Source: Rhizobium sp. SG_E_25_P2
Lineage (GTDB): Bacteria; Pseudomonadota; Alphaproteobacteria; Rhizobiales; Rhizobiaceae
Reading direction: 5' to 3'
Assembly: GCF_029892285.1 (NCBI RefSeq)
Contig: NZ_JARXVM010000024.1
Span: 27,321-91,320, forward strand
Length of the DNA: 64,000 nt
This document shows positions 44,438 through 54,153 of this stretch, one piece after another (the first letter of the stretch is position 1; each line of letters opens with the position of its first letter). Made by a program: the position numbers and the translations under genes. The notes below the pieces were generated by a model. That model had not been told where the DNA came from. It did not search any database and saw only the letters and a list, made by a program, of their open reading frames with translations.

Positions 44438-45585
44438 CCCGAGATGTGCGCTGTTCGTGCAGCGCGCAGGCGGGCGATTGCTCTTTGCGCCGGCTCATCG
44501 ATGAGTTTGGCCGCAAGATAGGCGGCGGCGATCGAGACTGCGGCTGCGATGCCGGTGAAGGCCGCGTTATGGGCCGCCAGTTCCGGCCAGGCGAGGCCGA
44601 GCAGGCGGCCGATCGGATAATGCAGGCAATAGAGCGGATAAGACAGCGAACCCAGCAGCAGCGAAACCGTCGTCACGCCCGCGCCTGCGGGGCGGCACAT
44701 GGTTCCGAGCGCCACGAGCATAGGCATCACCACAAGCAGCGTCGGCGCGGTCAGGACGCCGCGGGCGGCGAACGGATTGACGAGCGCGGCCAAGGCGATC
44801 GCGTAGATGACCCAGGGGTTCAGGAGCCAGCGCGGCAAGCGCGAACAAAGCGCCTGCGCGATCGGGGCGCGCCAGCGATGGATCAGCATGCCCAGCGCAA
44901 AGCCGTAGGTCACGCGGAAAAAACCACCGAAGAAACTATCGAGGCTCCAGCCGATCGATGGATTGAAGCCGGTCTTGTGGCCGTCCAGCCCAACCCAGAA
45001 GCCCGCGATGACAAAGCCGGTCCATCCGATCGCAGCGAGCATTGCAAGGGTTCGGCCCCTCAGTCGGATCAGCCAGAACAGGCCCGCGCTTGCGACCATC
45101 TCGAAAAACAGCGACCAAGCTGGCGGATTGGCGGGGAAGATCGGCGACGAGATCAGGCCTCCGGTCGCGTCGCGCACCTGGTCACGCGCCAGATAGGGGA
45201 GGAAGAACAGGTTGCTCCACAGGCTCGCCAGAGCGTCGCGGGCGCCGACATCGGCCCGGCCGGACGCGACGATGGCCAGCAGGCCGGCAGCCCCGAAGGC
45301 GAGGCCGATCAGAAACATTGGGTAAAGGCGCACCAGGCGCCGCAGCATCAGGCCGGGAAACGACAATCCCATGGCCAGCCGCGAACCATAGGCATGGCAC
45401 AACACGAAGCCGCTGAGGATGAAAAACAGATCGACCGCGAGCGAACTCTGGGTGAAGGGTACGACCGGATGCCCGAGAATGCTGATCTTTTGTTGGGAAA
45501 AATGCCCGCACATCACCGCGATTGCCGCGACGCCGCGCAGACCGTCCAGCACATGATAGCGCTGTTCTTCCGTGTTGAGGGGCAT
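44434..45585 (-). CDS. Acyltransferase family 3 membrane protein
   Basis: About 383 residues from the ATG at 45585, eight bases after GGAG; an ATG at 45600 is also in frame. It begins NTEEQRYHVLDGLRGVAAI, the usual start of acyltransferase-3 proteins (OafA/NodX-like), with a catalytic histidine likely in MCGHFSQQ. About ten membrane segments follow. It would O-acetylate a surface polysaccharide or lipid; the target is unknown. It converges with the phosphoesterase with overlapping stops. Confidence 0.88.
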   Translation of the reverse strand: MPLNTEEQRYHVLDGLRGVAAIAVMCGHFSQQKISILGHPVVPFTQSSLAVDLFFILSGFVLCHAYGSRLAMGLSFPGLMLRRLVRLYPMFLIGLAFGAAGLLAIVASGRADVGARDALASLWSNLFFLPYLARDQVRDATGGLISSPIFPANPPAWSLFFEMVASAGLFWLIRLRGRTLAMLAAIGWTGFVIAGFWVGLDGHKTGFNPSIGWSLDSFFGGFFRVTYGFALGMLIHRWRAPIAQALCSRLPRWLLNPWVIYAIALAALVNPFAARGVLTAPTLLVVMPMLVALGTMCRPAGAGVTTVSLLLGSLSYPLYCLHYPIGRLLGLAWPELAAHNAAFTGIAAAVSIAAAYLAAKLIDEPAQRAIARLRAARTAHISG

Positions 45586-45666
45586 ATGCGGCGTCTCCAT
45601 CGATGCGACGCTTGTCTAACGCGCGATGAAATAGATCCGCAAAAAGAGACGCTTCTCTGGTTAACG

Positions 45667-45710
45667 AATTGGACGCGTCGCGCCGAAATGGCGCATCGAC
45701 GCGTCCAATT
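45667..45710. terminator. Long hairpin between iolG and acyltransferase
   Basis: Arms AATTGGACGCGTCG (45667-45680) and CGACGCGTCCAATT (45697-45710) are a perfect 14-base inverted repeat, with a second small dyad (gcgcc/ggcgc) in the loop. It lies 14 bases past the iolG stop and would end that transcript, though no clear T-run follows on the minus strand. Confidence 0.6.
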
Positions 45711-45724
45711 TTATCAAGACCGTG

Positions 45725-46714
45725 TCAGACCGCGACGCGCTTGCCCGTTTTGACGCTTTCCAGCGCCGCATCCGCGAGCTTCAGCGCCAGAAGGCCGTCC
45801 GTACCGGTCGGGCTGATCGCCGCGCCCTGTTCGATCGCGGCGATGAAGCTGGCGATTTCGTTGGCGTAGGCTTCGGTGTAGCGGGTCATGAAGAAATCAT
45901 GCAGCGGCGGGCGGGTATAGCCCTGGCCATTGGCGATTTCGATCGACACCGGGCGCTGGTTTTCAGCCGAGACCACGCCTTCGGAGCCATGCACCTCGAT
46001 GCGCTGGTCGTAGCCATAGGTGGCGCGGCGGGAATTGGTGATCACCGCCTGGCGGCCCGAAGCCGTTTCCAGGATCACGGTGGCGCTGTCGAAGTCGCCG
46101 GCCTCGCCGATGGCGGGGTCGACGAGAACGGCGGCGTGCGCCGAGACTGAGACGACCTCTTCGCCGAGCAGGAAGCGGGCCATGTCGAAGTCATGGATGG
46201 TCATGTCGCGGAAGATGCCGCCCGAGCGGGCGATGTAATCCACCGGCGGCGCGCCGGGGTCGCGCGAGGTGATGGTGACCATCTCCACCTTGCCGATCTT
46301 GCCGTCGTCGATCGCCTGCTTCACCGCCATGAAATGCGGGTCGAAGCGGCGGTTGAAGCCGACCATCAGCTTGGCGTTGGTTTCCTCCACCACCTTCATG
46401 CAGGCCTCGACGCGGCCCGCGTCGAGATCGACCGGCTTTTCGCAGAAGATCGCCTTGCCGGCGCGGGAGAAGCGCTCGATCAGGTCGGCATGGGTGTCGG
46501 TGGGGGTGCAGATCACCACGGCGTCGATATCATTGGCCGCCTCGATCTGGCTGATCGAGCGCACTTCAGCGCCATATTGCTGGGCGAGCGCATTCGCCGC
46601 GTCGGCAAATGCGTCGGCCACCGCCACGAGCTTGGCGTCCGCATTGCCGCTTACCGCCTTGGCGTGCACCTTGCCGATGCGGCCAGCGCCCAGAACCCCG
46701 AATCTCACTGTCAT
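45725..46714 (-). CDS. iolG: Inositol 2-dehydrogenase
   Basis: 329 residues of the GFO/IDH/MocA family. Rossmann motif GVLGAGRIGKVHA at the start, then the catalytic EKPVDL, GFNRRFDP, and DMTIHDFDMARF, with the conserved lysine in EKP. The overall sequence is that of rhizobial IolG/IdhA, which oxidises myo-inositol to 2-keto-myo-inositol with NAD. No other iol genes adjoin. A GGAA-N6-TTCC site lies upstream. Confidence 0.9.
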   Translation of the reverse strand: MTVRFGVLGAGRIGKVHAKAVSGNADAKLVAVADAFADAANALAQQYGAEVRSISQIEAANDIDAVVICTPTDTHADLIERFSRAGKAIFCEKPVDLDAGRVEACMKVVEETNAKLMVGFNRRFDPHFMAVKQAIDDGKIGKVEMVTITSRDPGAPPVDYIARSGGIFRDMTIHDFDMARFLLGEEVVSVSAHAAVLVDPAIGEAGDFDSATVILETASGRQAVITNSRRATYGYDQRIEVHGSEGVVSAENQRPVSIEIANGQGYTRPPLHDFFMTRYTEAYANEIASFIAAIEQGAAISPTGTDGLLALKLADAALESVKTGKRVAV

Positions 46715-46881
46715 GTTACTCTTCTTTCTCGCTTGCAGGCGCGCGCGGGCAGGCTCTGAACCTTGGCCTCGCGGCGCGAAAAACCGGCTTGATCACTCCT
46801 CCGGCCAGCCAAACGCCTCGCTCCGACCGGTCGCGCCTACTCCATATCAAAATGGAATGACCGGATCAATTCGGAGCGCGT

Positions 46882-46895
46882 GGAATAAATGTTCC
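46882..46895. promoter_or_regulatory. IolR-type operator GGAA-N6-TTCC
   Basis: GGAA (46882-46885) and TTCC (46892-46895) around TAAATG match the palindrome reported for the rhizobial inositol repressor IolR. It lies about 170 bases upstream of the iolG start on the other strand. A related dyad TCCAT-N6-ATGGA lies about 40 bases closer to iolG. No iolR gene is in the window. Confidence 0.55.
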
Positions 46896-46986
46896 GTTAT
46901 GCTTGGCCGCGACACAGGCGTATCGCCCTTGCCCCCCGGTCTCGAACATGCGATTTGCAAACCCGTGAACTCCAGCCGAGGCAACC

Positions 46987-47274
46987 ATGGCGTCCGACAA
47001 GAACAAGCCGCCCTTCTATCTGATCGACACAACGTCGGAATTCTATCGCCCGGCAGTCCGGCGCTATGCGATCTGCGCCTCCGTCGCCGTGTGGGCCGGT
47101 TTGGAGATCTATGCCTGGCAGCCATTCTGGATGGTCATCGCCGTGGCGCTTGCGGCCTACTGCATCTACACGCTGATCATTGCCTACAAGCCGCCGCAAC
47201 AGGCCGCGCCGGCGCCGGCCTCCACGGCCGATGACAGCGACGACGGCGGCGCCGATGGCGACGGGTCAGACTGA
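46987..47274 (+). CDS. Small two-helix membrane protein
   Basis: 95 residues. Two adjacent hydrophobic segments occupy about residues 25-65 (YAICASVAVWAGLEIYAW and MVIAVALAAYCIYTLIIAY). The C-terminus is rich in Pro, Ala and Asp and ends in an acidic tail. I do not recognise it with confidence. It converges with the J-domain-like gene. Confidence 0.7.
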   Translation: MASDKNKPPFYLIDTTSEFYRPAVRRYAICASVAVWAGLEIYAWQPFWMVIAVALAAYCIYTLIIAYKPPQQAAPAPASTADDSDDGGADGDGSD

Positions 47275-47284
47275 TCGCTTGCGA

Positions 47285-47725
47285 TCAGGCGAGACGGGCG
47301 AGCGCCGCGTCGATCAGCTGGTTGGCGACCATCATGCGCCGCGTGGCCGCGTTGCGATAGTCCGCCCCGACGCGATCAGGATGGTTGGCGAGCGCAAAAT
47401 CGCGGCGACGTTCGCGGATCTCGCTCGCGCCACGGCACTGATCGAGGGCTAGATCCTCGGAAATTTCGACGTCGGACAGTCGGTCCAGCCAGACCGGCGG
47501 TTCTTCCAATTTGGGCGGCGGCGCATAATCGTCGAACAGCCCGGCCCAGTCGAACCGGGACGCAGGGGCCGCCTCAGTCTCATTCGTCTCTTCGGCAAAG
47601 CCGACAAATGAAACCCTGAGGCCGCGCGGGGCCGCATAGGCCGCGCCGATCTCCTCGACGGGCTCTTCCTCTTGATCCATTCCGTCGAGCACCGTCTCGA
47701 AGAGGCTGCGTCCAAAAACCGGCAT
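47285..47725 (-). CDS. J-domain-like protein
   Basis: 146 residues. The C-terminal 60 residues resemble a J domain: EIRERRRDFALANHPDRVG has the HPD tripeptide, followed by a helix (MMVANQLIDAALARL). The N-terminal part is acidic and unrecognised. J domains stimulate Hsp70 ATPase, so a DnaK-linked role is likely, but it lacks the Gly/Phe and zinc regions of DnaJ. Start as read gives MPVFGRSLFETVL. Confidence 0.7.
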   Translation of the reverse strand: MPVFGRSLFETVLDGMDQEEEPVEEIGAAYAAPRGLRVSFVGFAEETNETEAAPASRFDWAGLFDDYAPPPKLEEPPVWLDRLSDVEISEDLALDQCRGASEIRERRRDFALANHPDRVGADYRNAATRRMMVANQLIDAALARLA

Positions 47726-47782
47726 TCTGTCTCCTGTCGAGCCTGTTCTGCCCCGGCTGGATGGATCGAGGCTGGCGAAGGG

Positions 47783-48814
47783 TCAAAGTCCGTCTGACTC
47801 GGCCAACCGGTTGCGCTCGCATTCGTCGAGGATCACGTCATGCAGCATCTTGGCGGACGGCGGCAGCGCCCGGCCGCGGGCGGTGATCAGGCTGTAGGGC
47901 TTGAGATTGATGTCGAAATCCGTCTCCACGATGGCGATCCGACCCATGCGGTTGCCGCTTCCGGCAATGAAGCGGGCCACGTCCTCGGCAATCGGCGCGA
48001 TGGCGTCGGTCTCGGCGATCAGCGCCATGGTCAGCGTCACCGACGGCGTGCTGACGACATTGGCCGGCAGCGGCAGGCCGCGTTCGATGAACATCACCTC
48101 CAGCGTTCGCCTCAGCAGTGAGCCCGGCGGCTGGAACACCCATTCGAGTTCGCTGAGTTCGGCCAGACTTGCAGGCGCGGTCTTCAGCACTGGATGGCCG
48201 GCGCGGGCGACGATGCAGGCCTTTTCCAAGCCCAACGGCCGGGCGTCGAACTGGCGCGGACTCATGTCGTCGGGCATCCGTCCCATGATAAAGTCATAGC
48301 GTGCCGACATCAGGTCGCGAGCCAGCGCATTGCTGGTATCCTGCTGGATGTTGATCTGGATCGAAGGATACAGCGCGCGAACGCGGTTGATGGCGGGCAC
48401 GGCGAGGCTGATCGCCGGCGCCGTCACCGATCCGATATTCACCGAGCCGCCATATCCCGTCTTGAGTTCGGTGATCTCGCGATCGGCCTCGCGAATCTCA
48501 AGCAGAATCGTGCGCGCCCGCCGCGCCATGGCTTCGCCGAAACGCGTCATCACCATGCCCTTGGCGACACGATCGCACAAAGGGGCTTTGAGAATCGATT
48601 CGATTTCGTGCAACATGCGGGAAGCCGCAGGTTGCGATATCGTCAGCGCATCGGCCGCAGCGCTTACCTGACCGTGATCGGCAAGCGCAGATATCAATCG
48701 GAGGTGGTTGAGCTTCAGGCCGCCTTTCAGCAGGGAATCGCTCTCTTTTTCAGCTTGATAGCGGTTCTTGAGCGCTCCCGGCGCATTCGCCGTGAAATTT
48801 CCACTCTCGTCCAT
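47783..48814 (-). CDS. gbpR: LysR-family regulator GbpR
   Basis: 343 residues. The helix-turn-helix lies at about 30-90 (SAAADALTISQPAASRMLHEI), and an effector domain follows. It is divergent from the ChvE-type sugar-binding protein, the same arrangement as gbpR-chvE in Agrobacterium, where GbpR controls the binding protein in response to sugars. The N-terminal 28 residues before GGLKLNHLRLI are slightly long for LysR proteins, so the true start may be internal. An AT-rich 263-base intergenic region contains a palindrome. Confidence 0.85.
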   Translation of the reverse strand: MDESGNFTANAPGALKNRYQAEKESDSLLKGGLKLNHLRLISALADHGQVSAAADALTISQPAASRMLHEIESILKAPLCDRVAKGMVMTRFGEAMARRARTILLEIREADREITELKTGYGGSVNIGSVTAPAISLAVPAINRVRALYPSIQINIQQDTSNALARDLMSARYDFIMGRMPDDMSPRQFDARPLGLEKACIVARAGHPVLKTAPASLAELSELEWVFQPPGSLLRRTLEVMFIERGLPLPANVVSTPSVTLTMALIAETDAIAPIAEDVARFIAGSGNRMGRIAIVETDFDINLKPYSLITARGRALPPSAKMLHDVILDECERNRLAESDGL

Positions 48815-48853
48815 GCGGCGTTTCCAATTGAAAAGTATGACTTTTTGTTAATT

Positions 48854-48869
48854 ATATCACTTTTGATAT
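48854..48869. promoter_or_regulatory. Palindrome ATATCA-CTTT-TGATAT upstream of chvE
   Basis: A perfect six-base dyad, 40 bases upstream of the gbpR start and about 210 bases before chvE. It fits a LysR-type recognition site. A TTGACA hexamer at 48891-48896 could be the chvE -35 element; no good -10 is apparent. Assignment to GbpR is inferred from position. Confidence 0.45.
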
Positions 48870-49077
48870 GGAGATCTATCACTATTGTATTTGACAGTTA
48901 TATCGATTTAAGAGCAGTTTGCGCTCGAACGCAGGGGAGGGGAGTTGGAGGAGCGCCTCGGTCCGCTCTTTCCGTGATCGGTCGCGGAAGGCACGCCAGG
49001 GTGTTTGCCTATACCTCCCAGTGTTTCGCCGACAGCCGGCTTTGTTGGCTGTTTCATGAACCAGGGAGAGAACCTTT

Positions 49078-50142
49078 ATGAAACTCATTACTTCGCTGCT
49101 CGCCGCCGCCGCTATGTCGGTCGCGACCTTCGTCGCTCCGGCCTTCGCCGACAAGGGCGTGGTTGGCATTTCCATGCCGACGAAGACGTCCACGCGCTGG
49201 ATCTCCGATGGCGAGACCATGGAGAAGCTGTTCAAGGACGCCGGCTACACCCCGGACCTGCAGTTCGCCGACGACGACATTCCGAACCAGCTCTCGCAGA
49301 TCGAGAACATGGTCACCAAGGGCGCGAAAGTGCTCGTGATCGGCGCCATCGACGGCACCACCCTGTCCGACATCCTGCAGAAGGCCCATGACGCTGGCGT
49401 CAAGGTCATCGCATACGACCGCCTGATCCGCGATTCCGGCAATGTCGACTACTACGCCACCTTTGACAACTTCCAGGTCGGCGTGCTCCAGGCGACCTCG
49501 CTCGTTCAGGGCCTGAAGCTCGACGGCGCGACCGCTCCGAAGAATGTCGAACTGTTCGGCGGTTCGCCGGATGATAACAACGCCTTCTTCTTCTATGATG
49601 GCGCGATGTCGGTTCTGCAGCCGCTGATCGACTCCGGCAAGATCGTCGTGAAGTCCGGCCAGATGGGCATGGACCAGGTCGGTACGCTGCGTTGGGACGG
49701 CGCTGTCGCCCAGGCTCGCATGGAAAACCTCCTGTCCTCCACCTACACCGACGCCAAGGTTGAAGGCGTGCTGTCGCCCTATGACGGCCTGTCCATCGGC
49801 ATCATCTCCGCTCTGAAGGGCGTCGGCTACGGCTCTGGCGACATGCCGATGCCAGTTGTCACCGGTCAGGACGCTGAACTGCCGTCCGTGAAGTCCATCC
49901 TCGCCGGCGAACAGTACTCGACCGTGTTCAAGGACACCCGCGAACTCGCCAAGGTCACCGTCGGTATGGTTGACGCCATCATGACTGGCAAGGAGCCGGA
50001 AGTGAACGACACCAAGACCTACGACAACGGCGTCAAGGTCGTTCCGTCCTACCTGCTGAAGCCGGTTTCGGTCGACAAGACCAACGCCAAGGACGTCCTC
50101 GTGGGCGCCGGCTACTACACCGAAGACCAGATCAACAACTGA
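49078..50142 (+). CDS. chvE: ChvE-type multiple monosaccharide-binding protein
   Basis: 354 residues with signal peptide ([19 protein letters not shown]) and a periplasmic-binding fold: [43 protein letters not shown] and [17 protein letters not shown]. These match ChvE of Agrobacterium, which binds aldoses such as arabinose, galactose, glucose and xylose. In Agrobacterium it also presents sugars to the VirA sensor. It feeds GguA/GguB encoded just downstream. A terminator-like hairpin before gguA probably raises its level over the transporter. Confidence 0.95.
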   Translation: MKLITSLLAAAAMSVATFVAPAFADKGVVGISMPTKTSTRWISDGETMEKLFKDAGYTPDLQFADDDIPNQLSQIENMVTKGAKVLVIGAIDGTTLSDILQKAHDAGVKVIAYDRLIRDSGNVDYYATFDNFQVGVLQATSLVQGLKLDGATAPKNVELFGGSPDDNNAFFFYDGAMSVLQPLIDSGKIVVKSGQMGMDQVGTLRWDGAVAQARMENLLSSTYTDAKVEGVLSPYDGLSIGIISALKGVGYGSGDMPMPVVTGQDAELPSVKSILAGEQYSTVFKDTRELAKVTVGMVDAIMTGKEPEVNDTKTYDNGVKVVPSYLLKPVSVDKTNAKDVLVGAGYYTEDQINN

Positions 50143-50163
50143 TCCCGCGTCTTTTGGAAATGG

Positions 50164-50190
50164 GGGTCCGCAGGTCATGCGGACCCTTTC
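50164..50190 (+). terminator. Intercistronic hairpin between chvE and gguA
   Basis: GGGTCCGC (50164-50171) pairs with GCGGACCC (50179-50186), followed by TTTCT. A partial terminator here would leave chvE more abundant than the membrane genes, a common pattern in sugar ABC operons. Confidence 0.7.
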
Positions 50191-50264
50191 TCACATAGTA
50201 TGGGACCCCTGAATGTCGCCCGGCCCGGCGCTATCGGCGTCTGTCTGGTGCTGGAAAAAGCAAC

Positions 50265-51800
50265 ATGGATAAAATCATTCTGGAAATGCGGGGCATCACA
50301 AAAACGTTTCCGGGCGTAAAAGCCCTGAACGATGTGAGCTTCAAGGTCCGCCAAGGCGAGATCCACGCGCTGGTTGGGGAGAACGGCGCTGGCAAGTCAA
50401 CCCTTATGAAAGTGTTGAGCGGCGTCTATCCCGCCGGCACGTTCGACGGCGAAATTCTGTTTGACGGAGAGGCGCGCCGGTTCGGCAAGATCTCCGACAG
50501 CGAACATCTCGGCATCATCATCATTCACCAGGAACTGGCGCTCGTGCCGCTCCTGTCGATCGCTGAAAACATCTTCCTCGGCAATGAAATCGCCGAGAGA
50601 GGCGTGATTAACTGGCAGCAGACCTTCGCGCGCACCCAGGAGCTGCTCGACAAGGTCGGCCTCAAGGAGCCGCCCAGCGCGCTGATCAACGATATCGGCG
50701 TCGGCAAGCAGCAGCTGGTGGAAATCGCCAAGGCGCTGTCCAAGAAAGTGCGGCTGCTGATCCTCGACGAGCCCACCGCCTCGCTCAATGAGAAGGACTC
50801 CGACGCGCTGCTCGAACTCCTCATGGAGTTCCGCCGTCAGGGGATGACCTCGATCATCATTTCCCACAAGCTCAACGAGATCCGCAAGGTCGCCGACCAG
50901 ATCACCATTCTGCGCGACGGCGGAACCGTGGGCACGCTGGACTGTCACAAGGAAGAGATCAGCGAGGATACGATCATCAAGGGCATGGTCGGTCGCGACA
51001 TGGAGGATCGCTATCCTCCGCGCGACGTGCCGATCGGCGAGACGATCCTCGAGGTCAAAAACTGGAACGTCTATCACCAGAACCATCGCGACCGGAAATT
51101 CCTGCATGACGTGGCCTTCCATGTTCGCGCCGGCGAAGTCGTCGGCATCGCCGGGCTGATGGGCGCGGGCCGCACCGAGACCGCGATGAGCATTTTCGGC
51201 CGTTCCTGGGGTCACAAGATCACCGGCGACGTGCTCATGCACGGCAAGCCCGTGGATGTGGGCACCATTCCCAAGGCGATCGAGGCGGGCCTTGCCTATG
51301 TCACCGAAGACCGCAAGCATCTCGGTCTTGTCCTGATCAACAATATCAAGGACAACACCACGCTCGCCAATCTCGACGGCGTGTCGTCCATGGGCGTCAT
51401 CGACGAGCACAAGGAAGGAAAGATCGCGACCGACTACCGCACCAAGCTGCGCATTCGTTCGCACTCGATCTATCAGGAAACAGTCAATCTGTCGGGCGGC
51501 AACCAGCAGAAGGTCGTGCTGTCGAAATGGCTGTTCACCAATCCTGAAGTGCTGATCCTCGACGAGCCGACACGCGGCATCGATGTCGGCGCGAAATACG
51601 AAATCTATTCCATCATCAACCAGCTGGCGGCTGAAGGGAAAGGCATTCTGATGATCTCGTCGGAAATGCCCGAACTGCTCGGCACCTGCGACCGCATCTA
51701 CGTGATGAACGAAGGACGCATCGTCGCCGAGCTTTCCAAGCAGGAAGCAAGCCAGGAATCCATCATGCGCGCCATCATGCGCTCCGGGGAGAAACACTAA
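50265..51800 (+). CDS. gguA: Sugar ABC transporter ATP-binding protein GguA/MmsA
   Basis: 511 residues with two ATPase domains of the CUT2 type. First: [17 protein letters not shown], the signature region [14 protein letters not shown] and Walker [11 protein letters not shown]. Second: signature [15 protein letters not shown] and [13 protein letters not shown]; its Walker A ([11 protein letters not shown]) is degenerate as usual. It supplies energy for sugar uptake with gguB and ChvE. The stop overlaps the gguB ATG by one base. Confidence 0.95.
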   Translation: MDKIILEMRGITKTFPGVKALNDVSFKVRQGEIHALVGENGAGKSTLMKVLSGVYPAGTFDGEILFDGEARRFGKISDSEHLGIIIIHQELALVPLLSIAENIFLGNEIAERGVINWQQTFARTQELLDKVGLKEPPSALINDIGVGKQQLVEIAKALSKKVRLLILDEPTASLNEKDSDALLELLMEFRRQGMTSIIISHKLNEIRKVADQITILRDGGTVGTLDCHKEEISEDTIIKGMVGRDMEDRYPPRDVPIGETILEVKNWNVYHQNHRDRKFLHDVAFHVRAGEVVGIAGLMGAGRTETAMSIFGRSWGHKITGDVLMHGKPVDVGTIPKAIEAGLAYVTEDRKHLGLVLINNIKDNTTLANLDGVSSMGVIDEHKEGKIATDYRTKLRIRSHSIYQETVNLSGGNQQKVVLSKWLFTNPEVLILDEPTRGIDVGAKYEIYSIINQLAAEGKGILMISSEMPELLGTCDRIYVMNEGRIVAELSKQEASQESIMRAIMRSGEKH

Positions 51801-53020
51801 TGGTCTCGGAAAACTCGACCGCTACGAACAAAAATCAGGTCTCCGTTGGCGAGTACTTTAAGAAGAACATCCGCGAATATGGCTTGCTGATCGCGCTCGT
51901 CGTCATCATGCTGTTCTTCCAGGCCATCACCGGCGGCGTTCTTTTCCGCCCGGTCAACCTGACCAACCTTGTGCTGCAGAACTCGTTCATCGTCATCATG
52001 GCGCTGGGCATGCTGCTGATCATCGTCGCCGGCCATATTGACCTGTCGGTCGGCTCCATCGTCGCCTTCATCGGCGCCATGTCGGCGATCATGCTGGTCA
52101 AGTGGCAAATGAGCCCGATCATCGTCGTGCCGCTTTGCCTGATCATCGGCGGGCTTGTCGGCGCGGCGCAGGGTTATTTCGTCGCCTATCAGAAGATCCC
52201 GGCTTTCATCGTCACGCTGGCCGGCATGCTCGTGTTCCGCGGCCTGACCTATCTCGTGCTGTCGAACCGTCCGATCGGGCCGTTCCCGAAGGATTTCCAG
52301 GTTCTTTCAACCGGTTTCGTGCCCGACCTCTTCGGCTTCTTGGTGGCCGATCCGTCGACCAGCCTCGTGAAGAACTGGCTGGCGCTGCTCGTCGTGCTCG
52401 CCGGCGTCGCGTTCATGATCTATAGCGGCTTCAGCAAGCGTGCCGCGAACAATCAGCACGGATCGCAGAACGAGCCCTTCACCTTCTTCGTCGTTCAGAT
52501 GGGCGTCACCGCCATCGTGGCGATTTCGCTGGGCTTCCAGCTATCGACCTATAGAGGCCTGCCCAACGTTCTCGTGATCATGGGCCTCCTGATCGCGCTT
52601 TACGCCTTCCTCACCACCCGTTCGACCATCGGTCGCCGCATCTACGCCATGGGCGGCAACGAGAAGGCCGCGAAGCTCTCGGGCATCAACACCGAACGCC
52701 TGACCTTCCTGACCTTCGTCAACATGGGCGCTCTCGCAGGTCTCGCCGGCATGATCATCGCCGCCCGCCTGAATTCGGCGACCCCGAAGGCCGGCGTCGG
52801 CATCGAGCTCGACGTCATCGCGGCCTGCTTCATCGGCGGCGCGTCTGCATCCGGCGGCGTTGGCAAGATCACCGGCGCTGTGGTCGGCGCCTTCATCATG
52901 GGCGTGCTCAACAACGGCATGTCGATCATGGGCCTGTCGATCGATTACCAGCAGCTCGTCAAGGGTCTGGTTCTGCTCGCCGCCGTCTATTTCGACGTCT
53001 ACAACAAGCGCAAGGGCTGA
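51800..53020 (+). CDS. gguB: Sugar ABC transporter permease GguB/MmsB
   Basis: 406 residues, about ten membrane segments. CUT2 permease features include GHIDLSVGSIVAFIGA and MGGNEKAAKLSGINTERLTF, then a C-terminal GASASGGVGKITGAVVGA. The first cytoplasmic part has KKNIREYGLLIALVV. It forms the channel for ChvE-delivered sugars. A GC-rich inverted repeat without a T-run follows the gene. Confidence 0.95.
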   Translation: MVSENSTATNKNQVSVGEYFKKNIREYGLLIALVVIMLFFQAITGGVLFRPVNLTNLVLQNSFIVIMALGMLLIIVAGHIDLSVGSIVAFIGAMSAIMLVKWQMSPIIVVPLCLIIGGLVGAAQGYFVAYQKIPAFIVTLAGMLVFRGLTYLVLSNRPIGPFPKDFQVLSTGFVPDLFGFLVADPSTSLVKNWLALLVVLAGVAFMIYSGFSKRAANNQHGSQNEPFTFFVVQMGVTAIVAISLGFQLSTYRGLPNVLVIMGLLIALYAFLTTRSTIGRRIYAMGGNEKAAKLSGINTERLTFLTFVNMGALAGLAGMIIAARLNSATPKAGVGIELDVIAACFIGGASASGGVGKITGAVVGAFIMGVLNNGMSIMGLSIDYQQLVKGLVLLAAVYFDVYNKRKG

Positions 53021-53035
53021 GCCCTTCCTCGATTT

Positions 53036-53067
53036 CCCGCCCGGACGGCTGTCACGTCCCGGGCGGG
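53036..53067. repeat. Inverted repeat after gguB
   Basis: CCCGCCCGG (53036-53044) and CCGGGCGGG (53059-53067) flank a 14-base loop. No T-run follows, so partial termination or RNA protection between the transporter and enzyme genes is possible. Confidence 0.5.
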
Positions 53068-53105
53068 CCAACCCATATGAGATATGCTCGCGAAAGGAAT
53101 AAATC

Positions 53106-54101
53106 GTGCTGATTTCGCAGATCAAGACTGAGACCGGCGGCGTGGCCGTGGTCGCCCGCGAACTGGGCGGCGAAGCCCGCATCGTCAAGGGCGCGGAAAG
53201 CGTCTACCAGCTCGCCATGCTGGCGGCCTCCCAGGGCAAGACTTTGAAGGACGTGATCCTTTCTTTCGGTTTTGCTAATGTTATCGATCTCATTCAGATC
53301 CGCGACGAAAAGCGCTTCCTGCCGCCGATCACTCATCCGGATCCCGCGCATCTGCATCTGACCGGCACCGGCCTCACCCATCTCGGTTCCGCCGCCACCC
53401 GCGACGCCATGCACAAGAAGACCTCGGAAGCCGCCGAGGAAACGCTGACCGATTCCATGAAGATGTTCCGCATGGGCCTTGAAGGCGGCAAGCCCAAGGC
53501 TGGCGAAAAGGGCGTGCAGCCGGAATGGTTCTACAAGGGCAACGGCACGCAGTCCGTATCTCCGGAACAGCCGCTGACCTCGCCGTCCTTCGCGCTTGAC
53601 GGCGGCGAAGAGCCCGAAATGGCCGGCATCTATGTGATCGGCGAGGACGGTACGCCGTTCCGCGTTGGTTTCGCTGTCTCCAACGAGTTTTCCGATCACG
53701 TCACCGAGCGGATCAACTATCTCTACCTCGCCCATTCCAAGCTGCGTCAGGCAAGCTTCGGCCCTGAAATCCGTATCGGCGCGCCCCCGGAGGATATTCG
53801 CGGCACGTCGCGCATCCGTCGCGGCGATCAGGTGATTTTCGAAAAGCCCTTCCTGTCGGGCGAAGCGAATATGTCCCACACTTTCGCCAATCTCGAATAT
53901 CACCACTTCAAATATGAACTGTTCCGCCAGCCGGGCGAGGTGCATGTGCATATGTTCGGCACGGCTACCCTGTCCTTCGCCGAAGGCGTCAAGCCCGAGC
54001 CGGGCGATGTGTTCGAAATCGAAGCGCCTGACTTTGGCCTGGCGCTGCGCAATCCGCTGGCCGTCGCCGAAGAGACCGACGTCGCCGTCCGCATACTTTA
54101 A
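53106..54101 (+). CDS. gguC: GguC/AraD1 family protein, probable keto-deoxypentonate dehydratase
   Basis: 331 residues of the fumarylacetoacetate-hydrolase superfamily (COG3802 type). Recognisable blocks are PEWFYKGNG, GGEEPEMAGIYVIGEDGTP, GFAVSNEFSDHV and GEANMSHTFANLEYHHFKY. It is related to Caulobacter XylX, a 2-keto-3-deoxyxylonate dehydratase. In this cluster it would remove water from 2-keto-3-deoxy-L-arabonate, giving 2-oxoglutarate semialdehyde for the next enzyme. The specific substrate is inferred from neighbours. Confidence 0.85.
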   Translation: MLISQIKTETGGVAVVARELGGEARIVKGAESVYQLAMLAASQGKTLKDVILSFGFANVIDLIQIRDEKRFLPPITHPDPAHLHLTGTGLTHLGSAATRDAMHKKTSEAAEETLTDSMKMFRMGLEGGKPKAGEKGVQPEWFYKGNGTQSVSPEQPLTSPSFALDGGEEPEMAGIYVIGEDGTPFRVGFAVSNEFSDHVTERINYLYLAHSKLRQASFGPEIRIGAPPEDIRGTSRIRRGDQVIFEKPFLSGEANMSHTFANLEYHHFKYELFRQPGEVHVHMFGTATLSFAEGVKPEPGDVFEIEAPDFGLALRNPLAVAEETDVAVRIL

Positions 54102-54153
54102 TGAAAAGGCGCGCGCGCCCGTCAGGGCCGCGCCTGAACAAGGAGACTAAACT

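Noticed and set aside
49054..51797. Long antisense frames opposite chvE and gguA
   Set aside because: Same codon-bias shadow effect; the sense genes are unmistakable.
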